From Lampris incognitus (lineage: Eukaryota > Chordata > Actinopteri > Lampriformes > Lampridae): DNA of 64,000 bases. Position numbers and translations under genes: made by a program. Position 1 is the first letter of the stretch. Each line of letters opens with the position of its first letter. The notes beneath the pieces are model-generated. The model was not told the origin of the DNA. It did no database searches and saw only the letters and a program-made list of their open reading frames with translations. This document shows, piece by piece, positions 1 through 12,732 of the stretch. Location of the stretch: contig NC_079219.1 in the NCBI RefSeq assembly GCF_029633865.1, positions 13,688,137 through 13,752,136 on the forward strand. The letters run 5' to 3'.

Positions 1-1681
1 AACATTATATATCAAAGTAGAGAAGGACACATGGTAAGCTGAGTAATTATCTAAAAGATAGTGACTCTACTTGATTAAGGGTAACCCTTAACTTCCGTGA
101 AAAGCCATCTACACCTCCAAAAATGATTATGTTGTAGCTGAAATTATGTAAATGTTTGGTTTAACACATCTCTTAAATTAAAACTGCAACATGAATTGAC
201 TATTAACTACTACTAGAATGAACCATTTTATTACTTATGAAATCAGCTTATTATTGGTATCAATGTGCATAACTGATCTTGAACTGAAGGCTGAGTAAGT
301 CCTTCGAACTACACAGCTGAACTGTGTCAAATGAGATGTGATTCCTGTGTCGACCCGGTATATTGAAGCTCTGACTTGTTCAAACTGCACCGGGTGTCCT
401 TGTGTCTTCAATGCTGCTCTCATGATTCTATATCCACAGTGTGAGGCATGCTTTGCTTCGGAGCTGTTACCGAAGCATCCAACTCCTCGTCCGTGATATT
501 GCTATGTAGAGCTTGAATTTAGAGATTACGTTCCGCCATTCGTCTGTAGAAGGTTCATCTACTGATCCCTAGCAGGTTGGCAATAGTGGAAACAGACATT
601 TCCTGTCCAGCAGGTTTGCAATGTGATCAGGTGAGACTTCGAGATGTGGACGCCACGTTGCTCCTTTTTCTGCTGAATGATCACCGTGAGGGTCACCCTT
701 CTGACCAGGTTTTACAGAATGAATGTAAGAAAATAAAATGTTTGGTGGAACGTTTACCAACTCGGAAATTGAACTAAAAAAAGACCCAACTCCTGTGAAA
801 AAATAAATTCCAGTTAGTCCGTGTGAAGCCGGGGGAATTACACATAATTTTAGGGTCTTTATTCCGATAGTAAAAATATGGATATGTGGGAGTGCAGGAA
901 TGAGGAGACGGAGAGAACCACATATAGATAAAAGTTAAGGGGTTCATAACATCACAACATCCCACTTTAGCTCTGTGGGTGTGAGAGGGTTTTTTTTTTT
1001 TGGGAGGGAACAACCGCTTCAATTAAATGCAGCTCGAAATTAAAAAAAAAACTTGTATAAATCCAAATACGAATAAATACGGCAGTGACAGCTCCTATGG
1101 ATAAACATAAAAGGTATTATACTCCACTCTTCATTTTCCCAAATGAAAATACAATAAGAAAATATAAAAATAAAGCAATCTCTATTACACTGTTGTGTAA
1201 CAAACCTCAAAGGCTGAAAGATCTTATGGCGGACACAAAACCCTCGCCATCATCTGGTCTGCAATTGTTCGCCTCCTCTGCGCTGCATGGTCCCAAAAAA
1301 ACCGTGGCCACAACGACCCCCCCCCCAATAACAACGGACATTGCCCCCCCCCCACAGCGAACATTGTTCACTTCCTGACAGCGTGCTACCGTCAGCGATC
1401 TACATGCCCCATTCTTAAAGCGACAGAAGCATATATGTCAATATAACAGAAATATGGACTTTAATCGTGGTTTCCGAGTTTATAAGGATTTAAACGAGTT
1501 TCTTTACAATCTGGACTAATACTCCTTTACCACCAGGTTACACATGTCTACAGGAGTATACCCAATAGCATGGTCCAAGTGAGAGCGGAATCACCCTAAA
1601 ACATAGTCCAAGTGCAAGTGCTGTGAGGAAAATGAAATTGGCTTTAATACCCCAGTAACTACTATAATTAGCTAGGCTTTT
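1..1681. other. Interval with no recognised gene
   Basis: AT-rich sequence with short ORFs on both strands and no recognisable protein domain. C-runs lie at about 1318-1352. An exon-like stretch at 573-615, with AG before it and GTGAGA after it, has no supporting domain. It could be intron or upstream sequence of the zinc-finger gene that follows. Confidence 0.4.
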
Positions 1682-2112
1682 TTCCCGTTTCCCCATTCCC
1701 CCTATTGTACTTAGCCAATCACCCCACTCTCTTCTGAACCGTCCCGGTCGCTGCTCCAACCCCTCTGCTGATTCGGGGAGGGCGGCAGACTACCACATGC
1801 CTCCTGCAATACATGTGGAGTCGCCAGCCGCTTCTTTTTCACCTGACAGTTAGGAGTTTCGCCAGGGGGATGTAAAGCATAGGAGGATGACGCTATTCCC
1901 CCCGAACAGGCACCCTGACCGACCAGAGGGAGGCGCTAGTGTAGCGACCAGGACACATACCCATATCCGGCTTCCCACCTGCAGACACAGCCAATTGTGC
2001 CTGTAGGGATGCCCGACCAAGTCGGAGGCAACAAGTGGACTCGAACCAGCAATCCCCGTGATGGTAGGCAACGGAATAGTACGCCATACTGCCCAGACGC
2101 ACCCCCCCCCCA
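1682..2112 (-). mobile_element. tRNA-derived SINE (family B), minus strand
   Basis: On the minus strand this copy has a tRNA-like head with a B-box-like GGTTCGAGTCC-type segment. A conserved body follows with the GCTGCACTAGCGCC-type segment and the GGCGACTCCACATGT segment, and it ends in a pyrimidine/purine-rich tail. Three more copies lie at 23829-24256 (-), 33378-33825 (+) and 62040-62480 (-). The four-fold recurrence within one window is the main evidence that this is a mobile repeat. Confidence 0.8.
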
Positions 2113-2765
2113 GCTAAGCAATTTTTAAAACCCATTTAAAACCCATTCTCCATTAATACTAACTGTAAAGCTTGGTAGCTAGCTTGACTGACCAAAACTA
2201 CGTAGGCTCCATCCAGGTGGATAATGTTATTCAGATTGGTCATAAACCAAGCATAATTGTGAAGACGAGCTAGTTAGCTAGTGATAAAAAGTGATTATAT
2301 CCCTAAAGTTGCAATGAATAACATAATACAGAGAAAATAACTAAAAAATAAGTTCAGCAGTACACTAAAATAGATCCTGCTGTTCTGTTGATCAACAAAG
2401 TATAACTTAATTTACTGCTTGGTTCGTCTTCTCTTGTGGCTTCCACTGTCCGCACAATCCCACCACCACAACTCCCATAACCACCAGAGCTAGGAGCAGG
2501 CTATGAGCAGCATGTTACAGTCAGTTACAATAGTGTATCAGCAATCCATTGCTCTTCCTGTGATACCTGGATGGTGAATGTTAATACTGAATTTTGGCAA
2601 ACTGAATTTGTGAGGTTGAAAAATAATGAGCTGAATAATGAAGATGGTACTTTAACAACCGAATAGTTTGGAACTGTTCTTAAGGATGGTGAATAAATAT
2701 TTTTTCATTGAATTTTGAATGCTGGAATTTTGTTTTCTGTCGAAATTTTCAACCGCAATGGATTG

Positions 2766-2935
2766 CAGTGCAGAAAAATTCAAGCATTGTTATTGCTGGG
2801 TTTTTTTTTTTTTCAATTTGTGTCAAATTGCTGTGTAGAAAAATTCAAGTATCATAAATGCTGTGGGAGTTTTTTTCATTTTGTGTCAAATTGCAGAAAA
2901 ATTCAAGCATTGATATTGCGATTTTTAAAAAAAAA
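2766..2935. repeat. Short imperfect tandem repeat, about 60 bp, three units
   Basis: The phrase AGAAAAATTCAAG recurs at about 2772, 2837 and 2895. Between copies there are T-runs followed by TTTGTGTCAAATTG, giving units of about 65 and 58 bp. The rest of 2113-3020 is AT-rich with no gene seen. Confidence 0.6.
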
Positions 2936-3020
2936 ATTCAATTCACGTAATTCAACATGCCATTTTGTATTGAGAACATCTGGCACTATTATACTTACAT
3001 AGAATTAATCCCCCCCCAAC

Positions 3021-3392
3021 ATGGCATGGTGGCCCAGTGGTTAGCACTGTTGCCTCACAGTAAGAAGGTCCTGGGTTCGAACCCCAGGCTGTCCCAGGTC
3101 CTTTCTGTGTGGAGTTTGCATGTTCTCCCCATGTCTGTGTGGGTTTCCTCCGGGCACTCTGGTTTCCTCCCACCATCAAAAAAGACATGCATGTTAGGGT
3201 TAATACTCCTGTCTGTGCCCCTGACCAAGGCAATAGGAAGAAATAACTGGAGTTGGTCTCTGGGTGCTGCACGGTGGCTGCCGACTGCTCATAGCTACAC
3301 AGCTAGGATGGGTTAAATGCAGAGATTAAATTTCATTTGTATGTATATAAAAATGACTAATAAAGACTTTTCTATTCTATTCTATTCTATTT
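3021..3392 (+). mobile_element. tRNA-derived SINE (family A)
   Basis: A-box-like GTGGTTAGCAC-type and B-box-like GGGTTCGAACCCC segments lie in the first 70 bases. A conserved body contains GTGGAGTTTGCATGTTCTC and ends with an AATAAAG tail and a (TATTC)n run. Other copies or fragments of the same family are at 12377-12732, 13377-13755 (-), 17153-17524, 37077-37382, 53400-53700 and 60886-61177 (-). Confidence 0.85.
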
Positions 3393-3878
3393 GTTATGGG
3401 ACTCTCTCCCCCTATAAAACTGTGGATAAGCAACTAGCACCTCGCAAGTTGAGAACGCTCTACAGAGAGGAGAGAATGCAAGCGCATTAACAAAGAAATA
3501 TGTATGAAATTTGCAGGTTCATAGGCTAACATGTTGGCAAACAATTGCATACTCGCACATGCAGAAGAAATAGAGCATCACCACTGTCACTTTTGAGTCC
3601 TATGCAAGCACTGTTAAGATGAAAAATTGGATAGCAAGCATGCCTTGTTAGTACAGTTCAGCCACCATAGAGACAAGAAAGGAGGGGTGAGGTGCTCTTT
3701 AGCTATGAGTGTCTGTTTTAGAATCTCTGTAGCACTACCATCTTCCCTCTGGCAGTCAGAAACGGCTTAACACAGTTTTAAATATTGATCCGAAATGTGT
3801 CTTTGGATATTAAAAGTAGCTAATTTGAGGTCTTGAATCAGATTAATGGTTTTATTTAGTCTGTTTAATTTCTTACAG

Positions 3879-6800
3879 ATGCCATTTCACTCCCAAGCTT
3901 CTGACACTTTCAGAAGGCTTGTTTACAGAATTGGTAATTTGCAGGTTTCTTAATTACCTATTTTTATAATATAATTTCATTACTGCCAGGACAATTGAAA
4001 TAATATCATAATATCATAATAGTATCATGTCTTCTCTCAGAGCATGAACAAAATAACTACAGTAAGTGTTTTGGTCTTGTATGAAGGATAATTACAAGAT
4101 GATTATGAAATAAAGATTTATATGTACCTGTGCGTTTTTTTTCCCATTTCTCATTTTCTTTGGAAACAGGAGTGGCCCTGACCTCCTATTTTCCCATTTG
4201 TATTTTTAGGGGATGGACATTTCCACTGTCAGGATTGTGGGGCAGCCTTCAGAGAAGAGATGGCCTACTTGGAGCATCGTCATCAACACAATCAAGACAA
4301 GTCTAGAGTATACTCTAGACTAGAATTCCAGCTGGATGGCTTACCTGATGCAGAAAAGGATGGTGAAAGAACTCAGTTTTGTGCTTTATGTTCACTTTCA
4401 TTTGTTGACTCAAGTGACTTTCACTCGCACATGTTAAAGCACCATGGAAAAGCACCCCAAAAGGATTCTGTTGCTCAGATGAATTCTGGAGTGATAAAAC
4501 CACACATTTATGAGTGTCCAGACTGTGGGAAATCATATGGTGTGATTGGACACTTTCTTAACCATCAACGCTCTCACAGGCAAGCCTCTAAATCAGTTTT
4601 TCATGACCTTGAACACTTAAAAAAGAAGTCATTTCAGTGCGAGACTTGTGGACGGAGTTACTCCCGTGCATCAGCTCTGGATGCCCACCGTCGTTGTCAT
4701 GAGGGAAAACTAGTTAAGTCTGGGAACAGAGGGATAGGAGATGCATTTCATACTGAAGAAGCAATAGTGGAAAGTGAGCAGAGTGAAAATCAGCAGACAG
4801 ATGGTGTACCTGAAAAACCTTTTAAGTGTTCATGTGGTAAAGCCTTTCTGGCCCTGTCACGCCTAAAAACCCACCAGCGATTTAGCCGTAAAAGTCAATG
4901 CTTGCCAGAAGAGCTAAGACGAAAACCAAAGAAACAGTTTCAGTGTACTGAGTGTAAAAAGATTTTCAATGGCCATATTGCTCTTGTCAACCATCAGCGC
5001 TGGCATGTCAATCATTCAGATCAACCTTCAAAAAAGTTCCCATGTGAGGAATGTGGAAAGGTCTTCATGACTCTTACGTTCTACTACAAGCATCAGCGTT
5101 TGGTGCATAGTGATGAGACACCAGCAAAGTCATTCCTTCATCAAGTTGATCAATTACAGAAGAAGGCTTTTGAATGTAAAAATTGTGGACTGAGGTTTTC
5201 CAGGGCTTCAGCACTTCAATCCCATCAGCTGCATCACACCAATGTCTTCGGAGATGCAGAGAAAGAGGACCAGAGGCCATACTCCCTGCTAACTCAACAG
5301 AAGGTTTTGGAAGGAAAAAGGGAAGAGACACAGCAATTAGAGGAGGAAGTTGAATTGCAGGACACTCTTCAAACTGCTGAAGGAGACTCCTATACAAATG
5401 AGATGAGCGAAGATGGAGATGGTTATGAGACTGGTGATTTCAATGTAGAGGTAATCAGTGCAAGTGAATCTGATGAGGAGGAGCCCCTCCAAGACTTGAA
5501 TCCTGATTTGGAATTGCTGTGTGAATCTGACCAGGAGGTAAAGGAGGAGATAGAAGCTGAAACAGAAGTCTCCTCCAGCAGTCTTGTTTTGAAACCGGAG
5601 CTGGATCTGAAAATTGTACAAATTGACTTTGAGCAGGTTCAAGACCAAGGCACATCAGAAATAATGGAAGCTGAAGACAAAACGTCAGTGGAAAGATTTG
5701 ACTGTCCGGAGTGCTCCCGTTCTTTTCCAAGTGCTTCATCATTGCGTGTTCATAGAATGTGGCATAGGCTTAATAAGAAAAGACAGTGGACACAAAGCCG
5801 ACCAACAGCTGTTTACTTTTATACATGTGACATCTGTGGCCATGAAACCAGCAGCCGTGTAACACATTACAATCACTTGCAAAAACACAAGGATCGAAAA
5901 CCATACAAGAATGTATTGGATCAGACTGAAGGACTGGAAAAAAGGACATTTAAGTGTGATGAGTGTGGGAAATGTTTCTCACGTATGTCAGCTTTGAGCT
6001 CTCATCAATTGCATCACCCAAAAAGAAAACCATACCCATGCCCAAATTGCATGTTGTCTTATTCCCATGCAAGTGGCTTGTATAACCATAGGAAAAACTG
6101 TCCAGCTCACAAGAAAGACAGTGATGATATTTCAGTAACTAACAAAGAATTCAATCCAAAGAAGACTCTTCTAGGCCCCAAAATTTACCATTGTGAACAA
6201 TGTGGAAAGGGTTTTTGGTCTTTAGGAGCCTACTCCCACCACAAGCAAAGTCAGGCTCGATGTGCAAATTTAATTCAAAAGAATAGTCCTTCAACATCAC
6301 TTCACACTGTTAATGGACATACACACTCCTCTGCTAAGGTTGCATGTCCAGTTTGTGGCAGGAAATTCCGTCACAGGGGCATAATGAAGTCACACATGCG
6401 TAAGCATGAAAATGGCAATCACAAATGTGAACTGTGCAACAGGTCTTTCCGTGTTTTTTCCGGCCTTCTGCGACACCAGGTTGTTCATAACGCACGAGCA
6501 CTGCCACCCCCTGTTAAGTCTTTTCAGCATCAAGTTGAACAAGTGAAAAAGAATACTTATAGTTGTCCTGACTGTGGGAAGCTTTTTTCAAGGGCCAAAG
6601 CACTTCAATTCCATATGAAAAGCCATGGTTATGAGACTGGGTATTTGCCATCATCACCCAAGTCAAACGTCACGCCAGAGGAACTCCAGTGCTCTACATG
6701 CCTTGCACATTTCAACAACAAGTCCTCCTTACGAGCTCATCAAAAGCTGTGCATCAAAAGAGATTGTCAAGAGCATCAATACTTGAAAGAGCCCACAGTA

Positions 6801-8753
6801 TATAAAACTAATCTAAAGTGTCCCAACTGCCTTTCTTGTTTCAGCAGTGTCCTTATGTTCCAGCGCCATAGCAAATTTTGCAGAGAATCAAATGCAAAGG
6901 GAGATATGGAGCGCAAAGAAAAAGGAGGCTCTGACAGAGTGACAATGGATGCTGAAAAAAATAAACCAGACACAGGCGAGCTAAAGATGGATTATACGGC
7001 TGGGCACAGCTTGAAGAATCTAAGTACAGCTGATTTGAAATACAAATGTAAAGAATGTGAGAGAAGCTTTTCAGTGGTTGGAGCTCTCAATTTTCACAAA
7101 AGAATTCATCTCCAAAGTCACAAATCAAAAGCAAAAACAAAGGCACCTCTGTCTATAATGCTCAAGAAACCCAAACTGGAACAGCAAAGCAAAGGACTGT
7201 TTTACTGTGCAGAATGTGGGAGACGTTTCACCACTAATTCTGCCCTAGGTACTCACAAAAGGTGGCACACAGACAAGAAATTCGCTGGATCTCTCGTAAA
7301 AGTTAACATAAACTCGGTTACAAGCAAGACAGCAGATGAAGGCCCTTTTCAGTGCAACAAGTGTGGCAAGCGATTCTTCTACCTCTGTGTTCTTCGGCGC
7401 CACCAATTATACTATCCCCCATGTCAGACTAAAACAGAGCCTCAGTTTGAACTGAACGAAAGTGTGGAGAGCAGCGGCAAATCACAACAGACTGAATTTA
7501 CGTGTCCAGAATGTAACAAAACATTTATTCGAGGATCATCTCTAGCTGCTCACTATGAAAATGAGCACAGCAAGTCTGTGGATACTGCACGTCCTCATGG
7601 AGAGCAGTCACAGATCTCATCACCTGTCCAGGCCCCAGGACAAGCTGATGTCAACCCCAGTGAGTGTGATGCCATCTCTTCAAAGAAATCAAAATTAGAA
7701 GCTTACCAGTGTCCTCTTTGCAGCCTGAGCTTTGCCAAATTCAGGGGCTTGTGTGCCCATAAGTGGCAGGCCCACTCAGAGTGCAGAAAGACCAAGAGTT
7801 ATGTCCCATTAAATACAACTAAATCCTCTATTGCTTTGAGTAGTAAAGATAATAATGAAGAAATTTCTGTTGTAAACGACAACACTCTGAAGAGGAAATA
7901 CTTTGTTGCAAAGAAAAAGGGTGCTCGTGGCAGAAAAAGAAAGAAAAGTAGATACAACCTCCCACCTTTGAAGTCGATCCCCTGCCTTGATTGTGGAAAA
8001 CGATACAGCTCAGCTGGGGCACTCTGCAATCACCGGAAGGTGTGCCTAGAACTTAGACAGGAGCCAGAGCAGGAAATTAAACCCCCTGAAAAAGAGGCTG
8101 AGGTGCCCCCACCATTGAGCTGTCAGCCTGAGCATACAGCTAAATACCTCTTTAAGTGTGATAAGTGTGGAAAGGCTTTCTTAACAGAGGAACAATTAGG
8201 AACTCATAAGACTCAGGCAAAGAGCCGGCCTTACTGCTGTGCCCTCTGTTGCCATGGGTGTTGGACGGAGACTCAGCTGCAGCAGCACCTTGCCTGGCAT
8301 GATGAGGTTCGTCGTCGACTCCCAATCGAGCTTCGTTACCGGCTCAGTGCTGCTATGACGTCAAGGCCTCCAAAATCAATTACCCCCTCTCCAGATGGAA
8401 AATCCTCTCCATCTTCCACGCTTAATTCAGTCAGTCGACCACAAACAAGCCACAAGTGCCAACACTGTGGCAAAGCCTTTCTATCACCAACTGCATTACA
8501 AAAGCATGAATCTCAGCACACGAGTGATGATGCATACCATTGCTCTCTTTGCCCCAGGACCTTCAGTGAGATTCAGGACCTCATCGATCATCACCAAGAT
8601 TGTATGCATGATCGCAAGGAGCATAATGATGCCTCTGCTGCTGTTTCATCAGGAGATACCGATGGCCTTACTTGTCTTGAATGTGGAATGTCTTTCCATC
8701 AAGAAAATGAGCTGCACCAACATTACATTGAACATGCCCGTGGAGTTCATTAG
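3879..8753 (+). CDS. Giant poly-C2H2 zinc-finger protein (about 29 fingers)
   Basis: Probable nuclear DNA-binding protein. Model: a short exon 3879-3933 (TTACAG before it, GTAATT after it, opening with ATG) joined in phase to the last exon 4210-8753 (TTTTTAG before it), giving 1532 aa. The first exon is less certain than the second. The finger HCQDCGAAF...H..H spans the start of the large exon, so translation from the first internal ATG at 4260 would cut a finger in two. About 29 C2H2 or C2HC fingers follow, mostly separated by long non-canonical linkers rather than TGEKP. Four copies of a module with a K-(S/N)-(F/V)-x-H/D-x-(V/L/T) linker of about 15 residues precede fingers of the (F/Y)SRxSAL type. 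An acidic linker lies near residues 380-470. The final finger with its HYIEHARG end resembles my recollection of the human ZNF576 C-terminus. Finger 5 has an irregular C-x-C spacing. I do not recognise the orthologue. Confidence 0.85.
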
Positions 8754-10866
8754 ACTAAACTAACTAAAAGGAACTAAAAATGAGAATGCGTTAGATGGTG
8801 GAGGTTATGTGATAATCATATTACTGCACAGTTGAGCTATGAATATTTTTGTTAGACCAGTTAGATTTAGGCAAATCAAACCATATGAAAAAAAACAAAA
8901 AACATTCCCCTCAGTAGTTATTTGAAACTCGGATATGAAAAAAGGAAAATGAAGGGTTAAATAGTTTATTATTCTCAGGCTTTCCTCCACACTGGGCACA
9001 GATATATGTACAAAAATTGAAAATAACACCTTTTTTTATTTTATTTGACTTGGAAAAAAACACTGAATTCTATTGCAATTGTGGTTTCAAGAGAATGTTA
9101 TTAATAATGTCCCTATGTAAATAGGCCTATAATGGGTTTTGGTAGACCCTCTCTGATCTGAAACCCTCAGGGATCATTTTGACCAGTAAATTGTTCAAAT
9201 GACCGAAATTCTGGCATAGCTCAACAGTTCATATATACAGCCAAGACACATTTATGCATCCATGTTTATGCCCATGCGTTTCAAAATGCTTTCACTAGTG
9301 TAACATACAATTGTAAAGCTTCTACAATTTTTTTTCGTATGCTGTCTTGATCCCTGGAGGGGGCAAAGTTTTTGTGCGGTCATTGAGGTAGCTATTCAAC
9401 AGTTGTGCCCTAGTTGGTTTAAATGTCTGAGGTCTGGGTAAATAACATTCTGATTGTGACAGCAAGGAGAGAAAAGATGCAGGTGTCCCAAACACATTTT
9501 TGTAATAGTGCATCGATAGTGGAATACTATATAGAATATTTGTAAGTTGTTACTGCTTAATGGTTAACTATTAATTTTTGAATTAGTACCACTAATATTG
9601 TTCATTAATGACTAGCAAGCTCTCATGCTAATTTTTAAGCAGAATTTTGTGTTGTAGAAAGGCTAACCTTCTTCAAATGGATTGACCAATTCTTGGCTTT
9701 ATGTTGGTTATGTGTTAGCTGTTTAGTGAAAACTTAACCATTAGTATAGTTGTCATTATTGCCACACTGTTTCAGTTCTTTTCTTAAGCGCATTAATGTC
9801 TTCATAAACTTTTTCCCAAGATGACAGTTTTGTATGCGCTTCGTTTATAAGTTTGACTGATTTTGCAAATTATTATCATGTCAGAATTAAACTGCAGCAC
9901 TTTGTGTGATTCATTGTATTATATGCAAGATTGCTGAAGCTTGTTGCAAATAGGTTTGGACATTTTGGCTTGCTGAAATTAGTCTAATTATGATATACTT
10001 GTCTCATACCCAGCCCACAACCCCATGCGAATTTGAAAATAAAGACTAATAATTATTTTGTAACCTTTTTCTAATATGCATGATTTTTGAGATGAAAACA
10101 TTGGTTACAGCTTCATTACACACTACTAGCACTGCATTATACACAAATTTGACCACTGACCATAAAAATATTCGAAATCATTAATGGATTTAAACCGCCG
10201 GGCAGGACTTCCATATTCGGAGTTGCCCAAAAAGATAGTTTAAGATCTTGTATTTTTCTAGCTTGTGCAACATGAGCTAAGCGTTTTCTCATGCTTGGAT
10301 GTTTTCAACAGCCTACTAGGTTCCCACCACTGATAGATATTCCACTGAGCTTTACAGCTATACATCTCGAACACTAAATGTGATGTCTTCACTAGCGATG
10401 CTCGAATAACCAGGGCATATCTGGAGGGTATAGAGAGATCAGAGGGGATTTGTTCTTGAGATGGAGTGTACTGATCCCATCCACAAATGAAGAAAACGAC
10501 TGCAATTCAGCATTGTAAGTTTATGTTCCCTTCCGCATCTACAAGCTGGAAACATTTCCAGTAGTGATGACTTTTTTCAGTCAGGTAACATAATCCAAAT
10601 GTTGCACATTATAAGGATGCATAGAGAAATAAATGGATAAATTTGATTTATTCTAGATAATTTAAATGACAAGATAGATGTTAGTTGATGTACTTGCTGG
10701 CAAAAAAAATACTTTGAATTTTAAAATATTTTGAACTGAATGAATGCCCATCCATCTAATTTGCCAGGAAAATCCAAATATAGTGGACCTTTTGTTACAG
10801 CAACTTCTGTATTTTGTTTGCAAAAAATGCCTGAATTAATGTGGTCATCCTGTATGTCTTTCCCAG
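8754..10866 (+). other. 3' UTR and intergenic DNA after the large zinc-finger gene
   Basis: AT-rich sequence without a convincing ORF. It contains an AATAAA at 10038-10043, which would give a 3' UTR of about 1.3 kb. Nothing else is recognised before the decayed zinc-finger sequence. Confidence 0.45.
10038..10043 (+). promoter_or_regulatory. Candidate polyadenylation signal
   Basis: AATAAA about 1.28 kb after the stop codon of the giant zinc-finger gene. The assignment rests on position only; other AT-rich hexamers could be used. Confidence 0.35.
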
Positions 10867-12050
10867 CAAAACAGCGTAGCCTCATAAGCCACCACTGTGG
10901 GCTAGAGTTTACACACTGGGTAATCTTCAAATTCCACCTGCACAAGCACATCTTGACTGAAGATAGGGAAGAAGCTAGAAGACGCATCACAAAAAGACAT
11001 GCTTGAAAGTGAGAACAGCAATCCAGATGAAGCGCCCCTTGAAAAAAAAGGCAACGAAGTGAAGACAAAGTTAAACCGAACAAAAATGTCAACGATGCAG
11101 AGAGCAGTGACATAGATGTGGACAATGATGTTGACATTTTGGACAATTCCTTGCACGTAAAAGCTTCCAAATCGGTCCCAGGTCATCAAATGAACAGGAT
11201 AATGGGCTTCGATAACTCCCAGAAAGTTATTGCTCGCTCTGTCTGTGGGAGAGAGTATTCCTACATGGAATCGTTCAGAAACCACCTGAAGACGAATGAA
11301 ACCTAAGCTAGGAAGAAAGATAACCACCCAGATATTCTTGTCCAGATGGTGAGATGTCACTTGACAGGCTATTATTTCTACAGGCCCATCTGAAAGTTCA
11401 CAGGCCTACTTTACCATCACAGTCCACCCCTCTAATTTGTGCTCAGTGCAACAAAAGCTTCAGTTCCCTGCTGACATGGTTGGGTCACCTTGCTCTCCAT
11501 AAACACAAGGCCTTAATTTGTGCCAGGGGCTTCAAAAATGAGAAAGTCACCTGCAGGGCAACAACCTCAAGCATTTCATGTGCACCATTTGCTCCAAAAT
11601 TTTCTGTGCACGTTGAGCTTCGTCATCACTTCAACATCCACATCGAAGCCATATCTTTGCATTGCTCACTCTGCAAGAAGAACTTCTCTCCACTTGGCAA
11701 TCTGATCACATGTCGAAAAAAAGCACATTGGAGTATATGTTGGGTCAGGTAAAACTCCATGAGGGACAAAGGAGGTTACACATGAAGGGAGGATGGTGAC
11801 TGAGTTGAAAAGGGTGATTTTTACTGGTGTAAATAAAGGTGTGTGTGGAATAGCCAGATAGAAAGGAGGAAACTTGGAAGATTAGTTGGAATGAGTGGGA
11901 GTGCAGAGAATCTAAAATGGTCAATTCAAGACTGATAGTGACAGTCATTTTGTGGCTGTTGGTGAGATGCGAAAAAAAACATTGGGAATGGGAATGTGTT
12001 GAATGTGATATGGATTTTGATGAAGAGGCAGAGTTGCACTTGCACTAAAT
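10867..12050 (+). pseudogene. Decayed C2H2 zinc-finger gene
   Basis: Several finger remnants lie in order on the plus strand but not in one reading frame. 10885-10950 lacks the first Cys (HHCGLEF...FHLHKH). 11230-11295 reads SVCGREYSYMESFRNHLK. 11430-11500 is a fairly intact ICAQCNKSFSS...GHLALH finger. 11560-11640 is damaged, and 11655-11710 is a CSLCKKNFSP finger lacking its His pair. A terminal piece at 11985-12046 (CVECDMDF...ELHLH, then a stop) resembles the last finger of the gene at 3879-8753. Frame changes and stops separate the pieces. A splice-acceptor-like TTTCCCAG precedes the first remnant. It is most simply a dead paralogue of the neighbouring zinc-finger genes. A set of small exons that are still spliced is less likely, because several zinc ligands are gone. 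Confidence 0.65.
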
Positions 12051-12376
12051 AATCATAATCATAATCATTACATTTATATAGTGCCTTTCTAGACACCCAA
12101 ATGAAGCATGTCAGAGGGGAACTTCCCTGTACAGCAAGATGACCTTGAGGGGTGAGTGTTTAGGTTCAAATTTAGGCTTTAAAAGTATCTGCTAATGCAG
12201 TAGTACTTAACTATGCGCCATGGAAGATCATGTGTATGCTGGTTTTCATTACAACTTAACACTACACCAGCTGATTTCACTGATTAGCACATGTTTCTTC
12301 AGACAGGTGAGGATTTGGTAGTAAAAGCAGCTGGTTTAGTGTTAGGTTGGAATGAAAACCAGTATACACAGTATTT
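12051..12376. other. Intergenic DNA with a LINE-tail-like motif
   Basis: A short ATC-rich repeat is followed by ATTTATATAGTGCCTTTCT at about 12069-12090. This resembles the LINE tail at 16985-17050, so it is probably a small LINE 3' fragment. Nothing else is recognised. Confidence 0.35.
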
Positions 12377-12732
12377 GGGTGGCGCAGTGGTTAGCGCTCT
12401 CACCTCACAGCAAGAAGGTCGTGGGTTCGAACCCCAGGGTTGTCCAACCTTGGGGGTCATCCCAGGTCGTCCTCTGTGTGGAGTTTGCATGTTCTCGCCG
12501 TGTTTGCGGTGGGTTTTCTCCGGGTGCTCCGGTTTCCCCCACCATCAAAAAGACATGCATGTTAGGGTTAATACTCCTGTCTGTGCCCCTGACCGAGGCA
12601 TGGCAAGATGAACTGGACTTGGTCCCCGGGTGCTGCACGGCTGCCCACTGCTCCTAGCTACACAGCTAGGATGGGTTAAATGTAGAGAAGAATTTCCCCA
12701 GAGGGATTTATAAAGTATAACAAAATAAAAAA
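12377..12732 (+). mobile_element. tRNA-derived SINE (family A)
   Basis: GTGGTTAGCGCTCTCACC and GGGTTCGAACCCC box-like segments and the same body as the copy at 3021-3392, ending in an A-rich tail. Confidence 0.85.

Noticed and set aside
573-615. Exon-like stretch with AG and GT borders
   Set aside because: Too short, with no domain and no phase partner that could be shown.
10902-11360. 152-codon minus-strand frame
   Set aside because: It lies opposite the decayed finger remnants and has no recognisable protein features of its own.
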